Positions 29,704 to 38,536 of a DNA stretch of 64,000 nt are shown here, piece by piece. The translations under genes and the position numbers were made by a program. This DNA is from Novosphingobium capsulatum NBRC 12533 (lineage in GTDB: Bacteria; Pseudomonadota; Alphaproteobacteria; Sphingomonadales; Sphingomonadaceae), in assembly GCF_001598375.1 (NCBI RefSeq), contig NZ_BCYV01000003.1, positions 1 through 64,000 of the forward strand. Direction: 5' to 3'. The first letter of the stretch is position 1; every line of letters begins with the position of its first letter. The notes beneath the pieces were generated by a model. It made no database searches, was not told the origin of the DNA, and saw nothing but the letters and a program-made list of their open reading frames with translations.

Positions 29704-30723
29704 ATGATGATGGATGCAAACGATCGTCCCGCAACCGATTCGTGCCACCTTGGGGCAAGGCCAGGCGGCACCGACCCGGTTTCCCCGGTAATCCACAGCG
29801 AAGGCGGCACGATTCCGGGAGAGGATGGCCCGGCCTTCGTGCTGCAACGGGCCAACCCTGCGCCGATTCCGGTGATCCTGGCCGTGCCCCATGCCGGGCG
29901 GTCCTATCCCGCCGGGGTATTGGCGGCGATGCGCCAGCCGGCGCAGGCGGCGCGGCGGCTGGAGGATCGCCTGGTCGATCTGGTGGCACAGGCCGTGGCG
30001 CGGCACACCGGGGCGGCGCTGCTGGTGGCGCGGGCTCCGCGCGCGATGATCGATCTCAACCGCGCACCGGATGATCTTGATCGCGAGATGATCGTGCCCG
30101 ATCCGGCCATGGCGGATTTTCCGCCGCTGCCGCGCGGGCCGATGGCGGCGCGCCGGGCGCATAGCGGGCTGGGGCTGGTCCCCCGCCGGCTGGTCGGGTT
30201 GGGCGAAATCTGGCGTCAGCGCACCCCGGCGGCCGAAATCCAGGCGCGCATCGCGCAAATCCATCTGCCCTATCACCAGGCCCTGGCCGACGCGCTGGCT
30301 GATCTGGCTGCGCGCTGGGGGGCGGCGCTGTTGATCGACCTGCACTCGATGCCGCCGCTGCCGCGTCGCGATTCGGCGGAGGCGCCACCCACCTATGTGC
30401 TGGGCGATCGCTTTGGCGCGGCCTGTGCAGGCGGGGTGATGGGCACCGCCTTTGCCCATCTGGCCAGCTGCGGTGCGCGCGCCGCGCACAACCGGCCCTA
30501 TGCCGGCGGCTATGGCCTGGAGCGCCAGGCCCGGCGCGAGGCGGGCATTCATGCCATGCAGGTGGAAATCGATCGCAGCGCCTATCTCGATGCCGCATTG
30601 GCAGAGCCGGGCGAGGGGCTGGCCGACGTGGTGGAAACGATGACCGGCATGGTGCGGGCGTTGGCGGCCGATGTTGCGGCCATGGGCCAGGCGGCGCAAC
30701 GCTGGCCCCGCGCGGCGGAGTAG
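29704..30723 (+). CDS. N-formylglutamate amidohydrolase family protein
   Basis: A 339-residue member of the N-formylglutamate amidohydrolase fold (HutG-like), which releases formate from N-formylglutamate or similar compounds. The zinc-site segment VPHAGRSYP, the catalytic region LIDLHSMPP and the late QVEIDRS segment are present. Three consecutive ATG codons (29704-29712) make the start ambiguous by two residues. No histidine-utilisation genes are adjacent, so a role in histidine breakdown is not shown. Confidence 0.85.
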   Translation: MMMDANDRPATDSCHLGARPGGTDPVSPVIHSEGGTIPGEDGPAFVLQRANPAPIPVILAVPHAGRSYPAGVLAAMRQPAQAARRLEDRLVDLVAQAVARHTGAALLVARAPRAMIDLNRAPDDLDREMIVPDPAMADFPPLPRGPMAARRAHSGLGLVPRRLVGLGEIWRQRTPAAEIQARIAQIHLPYHQALADALADLAARWGAALLIDLHSMPPLPRRDSAEAPPTYVLGDRFGAACAGGVMGTAFAHLASCGARAAHNRPYAGGYGLERQARREAGIHAMQVEIDRSAYLDAALAEPGEGLADVVETMTGMVRALAADVAAMGQAAQRWPRAAE

Positions 30724-30745
30724 CGACCCGCCCAAACTCCCCAAG

Positions 30746-30776
30746 AAAAAACCACCTGGAGACAAGCTCCAGGTGG
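30746..30776 (-). terminator. Terminator of the candidate small RNA
   Basis: CCACCTGGAG (30752-30761) and CTCCAGGTGG (30767-30776) are perfect 10-bp inverted arms with a 5-nt loop. On the minus strand they are followed by TTTTTTCTTGG. Confidence 0.9.
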
Positions 30777-30846
30777 CCAAGGTTCAGGGAGGAGGTGCAC
30801 CAAGTGCACCAATCAGATCGGGCCATGAGGGGAGCGCCGACCTGAT
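30746..30846 (-). ncRNA. Candidate small RNA with CCUCCUCCC motif (CcsR/cuckoo-like)
   Basis: Transcribed on the minus strand from a promoter-like pair at 30853-30882, about 101 nt long. It contains a small stem around GGTGC...GCACC, then the unpaired motif CCTCCTCCC (complement of 30787-30795), then a perfect 10-bp terminator stem and six T residues. The motif is complementary to a Shine-Dalgarno sequence. As I recall, CcsR RNAs of Rhodobacter and the alphaproteobacterial cuckoo/suhB RNAs share this motif and a heat-shock sigma promoter. No coding frame explains the segment. Confidence 0.65.
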
Positions 30847-30852
30847 GTGATG

Positions 30853-30882
30853 AAGATAGGCAACACTTTCCGGCCATGCAAG
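30853..30882 (-). promoter_or_regulatory. Heat-shock-sigma-like promoter of the candidate small RNA
   Basis: On the minus strand CTTG (30882-30879), an 18-bp spacer and CCTATCTT (30860-30853) fit the alphaproteobacterial RpoH consensus CTTG-N17/18-CYTATNT. The same region also reads as TTGCAT-N17-TATCTT for the housekeeping sigma factor. Confidence 0.55.
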
Positions 30883-31053
30883 GGGGTGATGCAGAAATTT
30901 ATTGCATTTACCGTGAATCTTTGTTTGCTGCGCAGCCCTTTCCTGAACGGCAAATACACTTGGCGTTAAGCATGCGGCCAAGCTCGGGTGATTCCTCACA
31001 ATTTGTGACACCGGCGCGCGTCAGGATGAAGACAGACTTGCGGGCAATCCACG

Positions 31054-31083
31054 AAAAAGCCCCCGCCGTTGCCGGCAGGGGCT
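31054..31083 (-). terminator. Terminator of sapC
   Basis: On the minus strand AGCCCCTGCCGGC pairs with the region ending GGCGGGGGCT, followed by TTTTTCG. It lies about 60 bp after the sapC stop and separates sapC from the small RNA unit. Confidence 0.85.
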
Positions 31084-31143
31084 TGTCTGATTCGGCGCTT
31101 TAACCCGGAGCAGGGCGGCCGGCGTACCGACCGCCCTGCTGGA

Positions 31144-31920
31144 TCAGAGTGCGGGCACTGCCACCGGAGCGGGGGCCTTGCCCTGCTCGGCCTGGATGCC
31201 GAAGATCGTGCTCATCAGGTCGAGCGAGAAGATGTGCGCATAGAGCAGCGGCAGCAGGCCGCTCTGGGCCCAGCCGCGCAGCACGTCGCCACGGATCTCG
31301 CGCAGCTTTTCCTGATTCACCATCTGGAAGCCGCGATAGATGAACGGCTGGTCCACACCGGTCTGCTGAATGGCGACTTCGCCTTCCATCAGCAGGTTGT
31401 GCTTCTTGAGCTCATCGATGAACGCCTGGGTGCGCTGGCCGGCCTGTTCGAACTGCTCGCAGAACTGCAGGGCCTGCTTGGTGGCTTCGCTCGGCTGGTC
31501 ACCGTCGAACAGCGGTTCGCCATCTTCGAATTCGCCGACCAGGCCGCTCGACGGATCGAAGCACAGCGACAGGTCGTCGCTGTCGGGCATCAGCTTGGCC
31601 AGCATGAAGGGATAGCGGCGGGCATAGGCCGGCAGATAGACCGGCTGGTCGATCTTGCCTTCTTCGTTGACGAAGACGTTGACGCCTTCGTTCAGGCCCA
31701 TCAGCGCCAGCGGCACGGGATTGTCACCCGAGGCGAAGATGATGGGGAAGTGACGGGCCGCCTGCGGGAACTCTTCCACGGTCAACGGGATGGCGTGCTG
31801 GCCGATCAGCCAGGGGGCCGACTGGGCGCCGCGCGCGCGCCACGTGGCGTGGTCGCGCGTGTTGAGGGGCATGAGGTCCTGGTAGAACAGGGGCAGGTTG
31901 GCTTGCGGCGCGCTGGCCAT
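31144..31920 (-). CDS. SapC family protein
   Basis: A 258-residue SapC-type protein. The family is named after a Campylobacter S-layer-associated gene and is common near TonB-receptor and carbohydrate loci in sphingomonads and Caulobacter; its biochemical role is not settled. Typical segments are PLNTRDHATWR, HAIPLTVEEFPQAARHFPIIF and YLPAYARRYPF. It has no signal peptide. ATG 31920 has the family start MASAPQANLPLFYQDL. It is a single gene here. Confidence 0.85.
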   Translation of the reverse strand: MASAPQANLPLFYQDLMPLNTRDHATWRARGAQSAPWLIGQHAIPLTVEEFPQAARHFPIIFASGDNPVPLALMGLNEGVNVFVNEEGKIDQPVYLPAYARRYPFMLAKLMPDSDDLSLCFDPSSGLVGEFEDGEPLFDGDQPSEATKQALQFCEQFEQAGQRTQAFIDELKKHNLLMEGEVAIQQTGVDQPFIYRGFQMVNQEKLREIRGDVLRGWAQSGLLPLLYAHIFSLDLMSTIFGIQAEQGKAPAPVAVPAL

Positions 31921-32089
31921 GAACTCTCTCCGAAAACAATAACGGGCCCGTGGCCAGCACGGGCGCGCGCCGGGCATAAGGCCTCAACCCGGCAGTGACA
32001 AGCGCAAGGCCGCGCCGGACTGGGGGTTTATCGGCCAAAACGTTCCCGATTCGGTATCGGGCTGGAATCGGCCGCCCCCGGCGCGGGTG

Positions 32090-33532
32090 TCAGATCAGCT
32101 TGCCGGGGTTCATCAGCCGCTGGGGATCGAGCGCCTGCTTTATATGGCGCAGGATGGACAGCGCCACCGGATCGCCCAGCCGCGCCAGTTCATCGCGCTT
32201 CAACTGGCCAATGCCGTGCTCGGCCGAGATCGAGCCACCCCAGGCCGTGACCATGTCGTGGACCTGGCGGCTGATCGCCTTGCCGTCGCCCGCTTCCCAG
32301 CTGGCGCGGTCAACCCCTTGCGGGGCGATCACGTGGAAATGGATATTGCCATCGCCCAGGTGGCCAAACCCGACGGCGCGGGTGCCGGGCCATTGCGCCT
32401 CGAACTGGGGCACCGCTTCCTCGACGAAGGCGGGCATCTTTTCCACCGGCACGCTGATATCGTGCTGGACCGCCGGGCCCAGCGCGCGTTCGGCCGGCGC
32501 AATGGATTCGCGCAGGTTCCAGAATGCCTCGGCCTGGGTTTCGTTGGCAGCCATGGTGGCATCGTCGATCAGCCCGGCCTCGAACGCTTCTTCCAGCACG
32601 CGCTGGGCCAGGTCGGGCAGGCGTTCGGCGCCATCGGCATCGGCGACCATTTCGATCAGCACGTGCCAGGCGTGGTCTTCGGCCAACGGCTGGCGCGCGC
32701 CGGGCAGATAATCGCGCACCGCGTCAAGGCTGTGCTGGGGCATCACTTCGAAGCCTTCCAGCGCCTGGCCGGCCAAGCGCTCGGCCAAGAGCAGCAACTC
32801 GCGCGCCTGGGGCAGGCTTTGCGTGCCGGCCCACAGCACTTCGCGCGCGGCCACGGCCGGCTCCAGCTTGAGCGTGGCGGCGGTGACCACGCCCAGCGTG
32901 CCTTCCGATCCGATCAGCAACTGCTTGAGATCGAAACCGCGGTTGTCCTTCTTGAGCGGCACCAGCTGGTTGAACACGGTGCCATCGGGCATCACCGCCT
33001 CGAGCCCCAGCACCAGCGCGCGCATCGAGCCATGGCGCAGCACCTGCGTGCCGCCGGCGTTGGTGGAGATCAACCCGCCGACCGTGGCCGAACCCTTGCC
33101 GCCCAGCGACAGCGGGAAGCGCAGGCCCTTGGCTTCGGCCGCCTCGTGCAGCACTTGCAGGATGACGCCGGCCTCGCACGTGGCGCTGCGCGTGGCGGTA
33201 TCGACGCTGCGGATCGCATTCATGCGGCGCAGCGAGAGCACCACGGCGTGGCCAGTCTCGTCGGGCGTGGCGCCGCCAGACATGCCGCTGTTGCCGCCCT
33301 GCGGCACGATCGGCACATTGTGCGCCGCGCACAGGCGCACCAGGCCGGCTACTTCCTCGGTCGTGGCGGGCGAGGCCATGCCCAGGGCACGACCGGTGAA
33401 GCGCTGGCGCCAGTCGGTCAGCCAGGGAGAGATCGCATCGGGATCAGTGGTAAAGCCCTTCGCGCCCAACAGGGCAGCGGCGGCTTCCAGGAAAGGCGCG
33501 GTTTCCGCGCGGGGTGCAAGCGTTTCGACCAT
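32090..33532 (-). CDS. FAD-linked oxidoreductase, D-2-hydroxyglutarate/lactate dehydrogenase type
   Basis: A 480-residue flavoprotein of the vanillyl-alcohol-oxidase fold. The FAD region shows PQGGNSGMSGG and IGSEGTLGVVTAATL. The C-terminal domain has the metal-binding motif GFGHLGDGNIHFH and then EHGIGQLKRDEL. Such enzymes oxidise D-2-hydroxy acids (2-hydroxyglutarate, lactate or glycolate); which one cannot be told here. ATG 33532 has GGAGG very close (2 bp). It appears to be monocistronic. Confidence 0.88.
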   Translation of the reverse strand: MVETLAPRAETAPFLEAAAALLGAKGFTTDPDAISPWLTDWRQRFTGRALGMASPATTEEVAGLVRLCAAHNVPIVPQGGNSGMSGGATPDETGHAVVLSLRRMNAIRSVDTATRSATCEAGVILQVLHEAAEAKGLRFPLSLGGKGSATVGGLISTNAGGTQVLRHGSMRALVLGLEAVMPDGTVFNQLVPLKKDNRGFDLKQLLIGSEGTLGVVTAATLKLEPAVAAREVLWAGTQSLPQARELLLLAERLAGQALEGFEVMPQHSLDAVRDYLPGARQPLAEDHAWHVLIEMVADADGAERLPDLAQRVLEEAFEAGLIDDATMAANETQAEAFWNLRESIAPAERALGPAVQHDISVPVEKMPAFVEEAVPQFEAQWPGTRAVGFGHLGDGNIHFHVIAPQGVDRASWEAGDGKAISRQVHDMVTAWGGSISAEHGIGQLKRDELARLGDPVALSILRHIKQALDPQRLMNPGKLI

Positions 33533-33721
33533 GGCCTCCGGCTACGCCGCTGCGCGCCGCGCAGCAATTCCTTTTTCATCGTGGCCGGGTTAAGGCGTTG
33601 TTCAAGCGCTGGCTGCAAGGCACAGTGCCTGCCTCTTGGAGGCTTGTCGGTTAGGGCCAGGTGCCAAGGGGGGCGCTAAGGTCACGGACATGAGGGATCG
33701 TTGGTTTTTGCCGATTTGCTG

Positions 33722-34336
33722 ATGCCTGGTCTGGTCCATCCCTTGTTGGCCATGGCGGCGCTTGCGAGCGTTGCCATCGGGCCTGACGCCGTGAGCACGG
33801 CGCCGGCTGGTGCAGTCGCTTCTGCGCCGGTCAGCCACGCCATGCCCGCCGCCAGCCTGCCCCAGCCGCTGCGCGATGCCGCATCGGGCCCGATGAGCCC
33901 GGCTGCGCCCGACCTGCTGGATGATCCTGGCGCGCTGGCCGATGGCCTTGCCGATGAAACCTGGCGCCAGGTGCGCATCGAACAGCGCCTGATCATCCGT
34001 ATCACCCCCGGCATCATGGGCCGCGACATGCCGCCGCCACCGCCCATGCCCCAGCCCATGATGGTGCTGCGCGGGCGCCATGGCGGGGGGTGCGTGGCGC
34101 TGGGCGGGATCGCGGCGATCGCGCCGTCTTCGTCGGACAGCCAGATCATCCTGCTGCTCAGAGACCGTCGCCAGGTTGTCGCCAGCCTGGAAAAAACCTG
34201 CAATGCCCGTGATTTCTATGTCGGTTTCTATGCCGAAAGAAGCAGTGATGGGATGCTCTGCACCGGGCGTGACGTGATCCATTCGCGTGCCGGGGCCAGC
34301 TGCATGATCACCCACCTGCGCGAGGTGGGCCGCTGA
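33722..34336 (+). CDS. Exported hypothetical protein
   Basis: A 204-residue protein with a hydrophobic N-terminal signal (MPGLVHPLLAMAALASVAIG), a Pro/Ala-rich stretch, then WRQVRIEQRLIIRI, a Pro-Met run (PPPPMPQPMM) and a C-terminal part with three cysteines. It is probably periplasmic. I do not recognise a named family. A 10-codon frame (33690-33722) immediately upstream ends in TGATG overlapping this start, so translation could be coupled to it; a TTG at 33701 is another possible start. Confidence 0.6.
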   Translation: MPGLVHPLLAMAALASVAIGPDAVSTAPAGAVASAPVSHAMPAASLPQPLRDAASGPMSPAAPDLLDDPGALADGLADETWRQVRIEQRLIIRITPGIMGRDMPPPPPMPQPMMVLRGRHGGGCVALGGIAAIAPSSSDSQIILLLRDRRQVVASLEKTCNARDFYVGFYAERSSDGMLCTGRDVIHSRAGASCMITHLREVGR

Positions 34337-34513
34337 GTGCGCAGGCACATGCGGCTTTCCTTGACTTTCCGGCAGGTTTCGGCATAGCGGGCCCGCATTG
34401 AGTGTCGGGTCGCAAGTGGCCCGTACCGGTGGCCTTGCATCCAGGGTGGCGGCACACGCACGGTGTCTCGTTGCCAGGCTGGCGGGCCATCCTGCTTTCG
34501 GAACATAACCTGC

Positions 34514-36001
<1,488 letters not shown>

Positions 36002-36082
36002 GCCAGGTCGCGCCGGCCTGATCCGGCGCGTACTGGCCCCAGCGGCCTGGGCCTTTGGGGCAAAGAAGCGAAATATCGCGGC

Positions 36083-36100
36083 ATTTCATCAAGCTGTCAC
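36083..36100 (+). promoter_or_regulatory. Putative Pho box upstream of phoD
   Basis: ATTTCAT-CAAG-CTGTCAC has the 7-4-7 layout of a PhoB box (CTGTCAT-N4-CTGTCAT) and matches 11 of 14 positions. It ends 48 bp before the phoD start codon on the same strand. Confidence 0.45.
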
Positions 36101-36148
36101 GTAATCCGGGATGAAGGGGCACAACCCCTTCCTGCCAGGACCAACGCC

Positions 36149-37771
36149 ATGCAGTTTCATCGCCGCCAGATCATCAAGACCGCCATGTTCGGCACGGGCG
36201 CCTTGCTCCTGCCCGATTGGGTGCGCGCCGCCGACCTGTTGGGCGCCCGCGGGTTTACCCATGGCGTCGCCAGTGGCGAGCCCGGCGCGCACGAGATCCT
36301 GCTGTGGACACGCTATGTGCCCACAGCCGGCGGCGTGGCGGATGTGGCGGTAGAGCTTTCCGAGACTCCCGAATTTGCCCGCGCGATGGCCGCCGGCACG
36401 ATGCAGACCGGCCCGTGGCGGGATCACACCGTCAAGATCGTGGCCACTGGCCTCGCACCGGCGCGGACCTATTACTACCGCTTCATCGCGCCCGATGGCA
36501 GCAAATCGCCGGTCGGCCGCACCCGTACTCTGCCGGCCGATGGCCAGCAGCCGTGGCGCGCGGCGGTGTTTTCCTGTTCCAACATGCCGTTCGGCTGGTT
36601 CAACGCCTATGCCCATGCCGCGCGCAACGATGCGTTAGATTGCACCATTCACCTGGGCGACTATTTCTATGAATATGCGCCCGGCCATTATCCGCTGCCC
36701 AAGGACAGCCTTGCCGGCCGCACCGTGCTGCCCGATGCCAACACGGTGCACGTGGCCGATTATCGCCTGCGCTATGCCAGCTATCGCGCCGATCCCGATC
36801 TTCAGGCGCTGCACGCCCGCTTTCCGATGATCGCGCAGTGGGACGATCACGAAAGCGCCAATGACAGCTGGGCCGGCGGCGCGCAGCATCACGATCCGGC
36901 CACCGAAGGCGATTGGAGCGTGCGCAAGGACGCCGCGATGCAGGTCTATCGCGAATGGATGCCGGTGAGCGAGGCGCCGTGGAAAGCCTATGACATTGGC
37001 GGCCTGGCCACGCTGTTCCGCACCGAAACCCGCCTGCTTGGCCGCACCCAGCAGCCCGATGTGGCGCCCCTGTTCCAGGCGGCCGATCCCATGGCCGCGC
37101 TCAAGGCATTCCGCGATGGCGCCTGGCAAGATCCGGCCGCCACGATGATGGGCAGCGAGCAGGAAGCCTGGCTGGCCAGCGCGATGCAGGCCTCGGTCAA
37201 GAGCGGGCGGCCCTGGCAGATCGTGGGCTTTGGCACGATCATGGGCGAAACGGTAATGCCGGCCACGGCGCAGGACTGGGTGCGCGGCCAGTCGGAACAG
37301 GCCGCGCGCTATGTCGGCAGCGGGATCATGGCGGCCAAGCTCGGCCTGCCGTTCAATTACGACAACTGGGGCGGCTATCCGGCGGCGCGCGCCCGCTTCC
37401 TGCGCAGCGTGCAGGCGATGGGCGGCAATACCGTGGTGATCTCGGGCGATAGCCACAACGCCTGGGCCTATAACCTGCGCCAGGATGGCAAGGCGACGGC
37501 AGTGGAATTTGCCGGGCATTCGGTAACCTCGCCGGGCTTCGAACACGATGTCGGCGTGGCGCCGCAAACCGTGGCGGCGGGCCTGGTGGCCGCCAATCCC
37601 GAACTGGCGTGGTGCGATACGGCGCAGCGCGGCTACATGGCGCTGACTGTCACGCCGCAGGCAGTAACCAACGAATGGGTGATGATGGACACGATCGACC
37701 AGCGCAACGCGGCCGGCCGGGTGGGCCATCGCGCCACCGTGCGGCCGGGCCGCCACGCGATGGACGCGTGA
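36149..37771 (+). CDS. phoD: Alkaline phosphatase D family protein
   Basis: A 540-residue secreted phosphomonoesterase/phosphodiesterase. The N-terminus has a twin-arginine-like signal (HRRQIIKTAMFGTGALLL, cleavage near VRAAD), as expected for PhoD, which is exported folded with its metals. Metal-site segments are HLGDYFYEY, QWDDHESAND and ISGDSHNAW. The beta-rich N-terminal domain HGVASGEP is standard. A candidate Pho box lies just upstream. It releases phosphate from organic esters in the periplasm. It abuts a minus-strand gene end to end. Confidence 0.93.
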   Translation: MQFHRRQIIKTAMFGTGALLLPDWVRAADLLGARGFTHGVASGEPGAHEILLWTRYVPTAGGVADVAVELSETPEFARAMAAGTMQTGPWRDHTVKIVATGLAPARTYYYRFIAPDGSKSPVGRTRTLPADGQQPWRAAVFSCSNMPFGWFNAYAHAARNDALDCTIHLGDYFYEYAPGHYPLPKDSLAGRTVLPDANTVHVADYRLRYASYRADPDLQALHARFPMIAQWDDHESANDSWAGGAQHHDPATEGDWSVRKDAAMQVYREWMPVSEAPWKAYDIGGLATLFRTETRLLGRTQQPDVAPLFQAADPMAALKAFRDGAWQDPAATMMGSEQEAWLASAMQASVKSGRPWQIVGFGTIMGETVMPATAQDWVRGQSEQAARYVGSGIMAAKLGLPFNYDNWGGYPAARARFLRSVQAMGGNTVVISGDSHNAWAYNLRQDGKATAVEFAGHSVTSPGFEHDVGVAPQTVAAGLVAANPELAWCDTAQRGYMALTVTPQAVTNEWVMMDTIDQRNAAGRVGHRATVRPGRHAMDA

Positions 37772-38536
37772 TCACCGCCTGATCTGCTTGGGCATCAGAA
37801 ACACGACATAGCCCTTGAACTGCGGCTCTCGGGCCAGGTCAGGGGGCGGCGTCCAGGCGCCGCCCTCGGCCAGGGCCACGCGGAACGGCAGCGGGAAATG
37901 CGCCATCTTGCGGAAATAAGCATCATAGCCAGGGATCGTGGTGCGTCCCTGATAGGTTTGCACCACCACTTCATCGATCACCGGCTTGAGCCGTGCCAGC
38001 GCGGCAGGGTCGCCGTTGGCACTCCAATCCATCAGCCCGGTGATCGACAGGCGCCACGGGCGGGGCAGGTGGCTGCGCGCATCGGCCAGAAACGCGCCAT
38101 AGCGATCGAGCCCTTGCGTGGCGGCATCGAAATCGATCTGAAGGCCGGCGAGATGATTGCCAGCGGCCTGCCAGCGCTCCATGTCGGCCACGATCACCGC
38201 CCAAGTGCGCGGCGACAGGTCGAGCCGATCGATCCGCACCACCAGCCACAGCTGGGCATCGGGCAGGCGTGGCAACCCGGCGCGCAGCCGGGTGAACCGC
38301 GCCGGGCCGGGGCGGCGGCGCACCTCGCCATCGAGCAGGTAGAGCGTATGCGCGGTCAGGTCTGCGGCCGGGCGCACGCCTGGCCAGACATAGAACGCGT
38401 CAAAGCCATGGGGATCGACTGCGGGGCCCCGTGCCTTGGCGGCTTTGGCCGGTTTGGTGGGCGCAGGGGCGGGCTGCTGCCGGTTGCAAGCCGATAGCAG
38501 GGCCAGCGCGGCCAGGATGATGGCCCGGTGCCTCAC
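37772..38536 (-). CDS. DUF3142 lipoprotein
   Basis: A 254-residue protein starting with GTG at 38536. The signal ends in a lipobox LLSAC (cysteine near residue 17), followed by a Gln/Pro/Lys-rich spacer. The body resembles the DUF3142 family, a TIM-barrel-like group related to glycoside hydrolases: FDAFYVWPGVRP, LQIDFDAATQGLDRY, SITGLMDW and VVVQTYQGR. It overlaps the upstream gene by 4 bp (GTGA). It should be membrane-anchored in the periplasm. No substrate is known. Confidence 0.8.
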   Translation of the reverse strand: MRHRAIILAALALLSACNRQQPAPAPTKPAKAAKARGPAVDPHGFDAFYVWPGVRPAADLTAHTLYLLDGEVRRRPGPARFTRLRAGLPRLPDAQLWLVVRIDRLDLSPRTWAVIVADMERWQAAGNHLAGLQIDFDAATQGLDRYGAFLADARSHLPRPWRLSITGLMDWSANGDPAALARLKPVIDEVVVQTYQGRTTIPGYDAYFRKMAHFPLPFRVALAEGGAWTPPPDLAREPQFKGYVVFLMPKQIRR

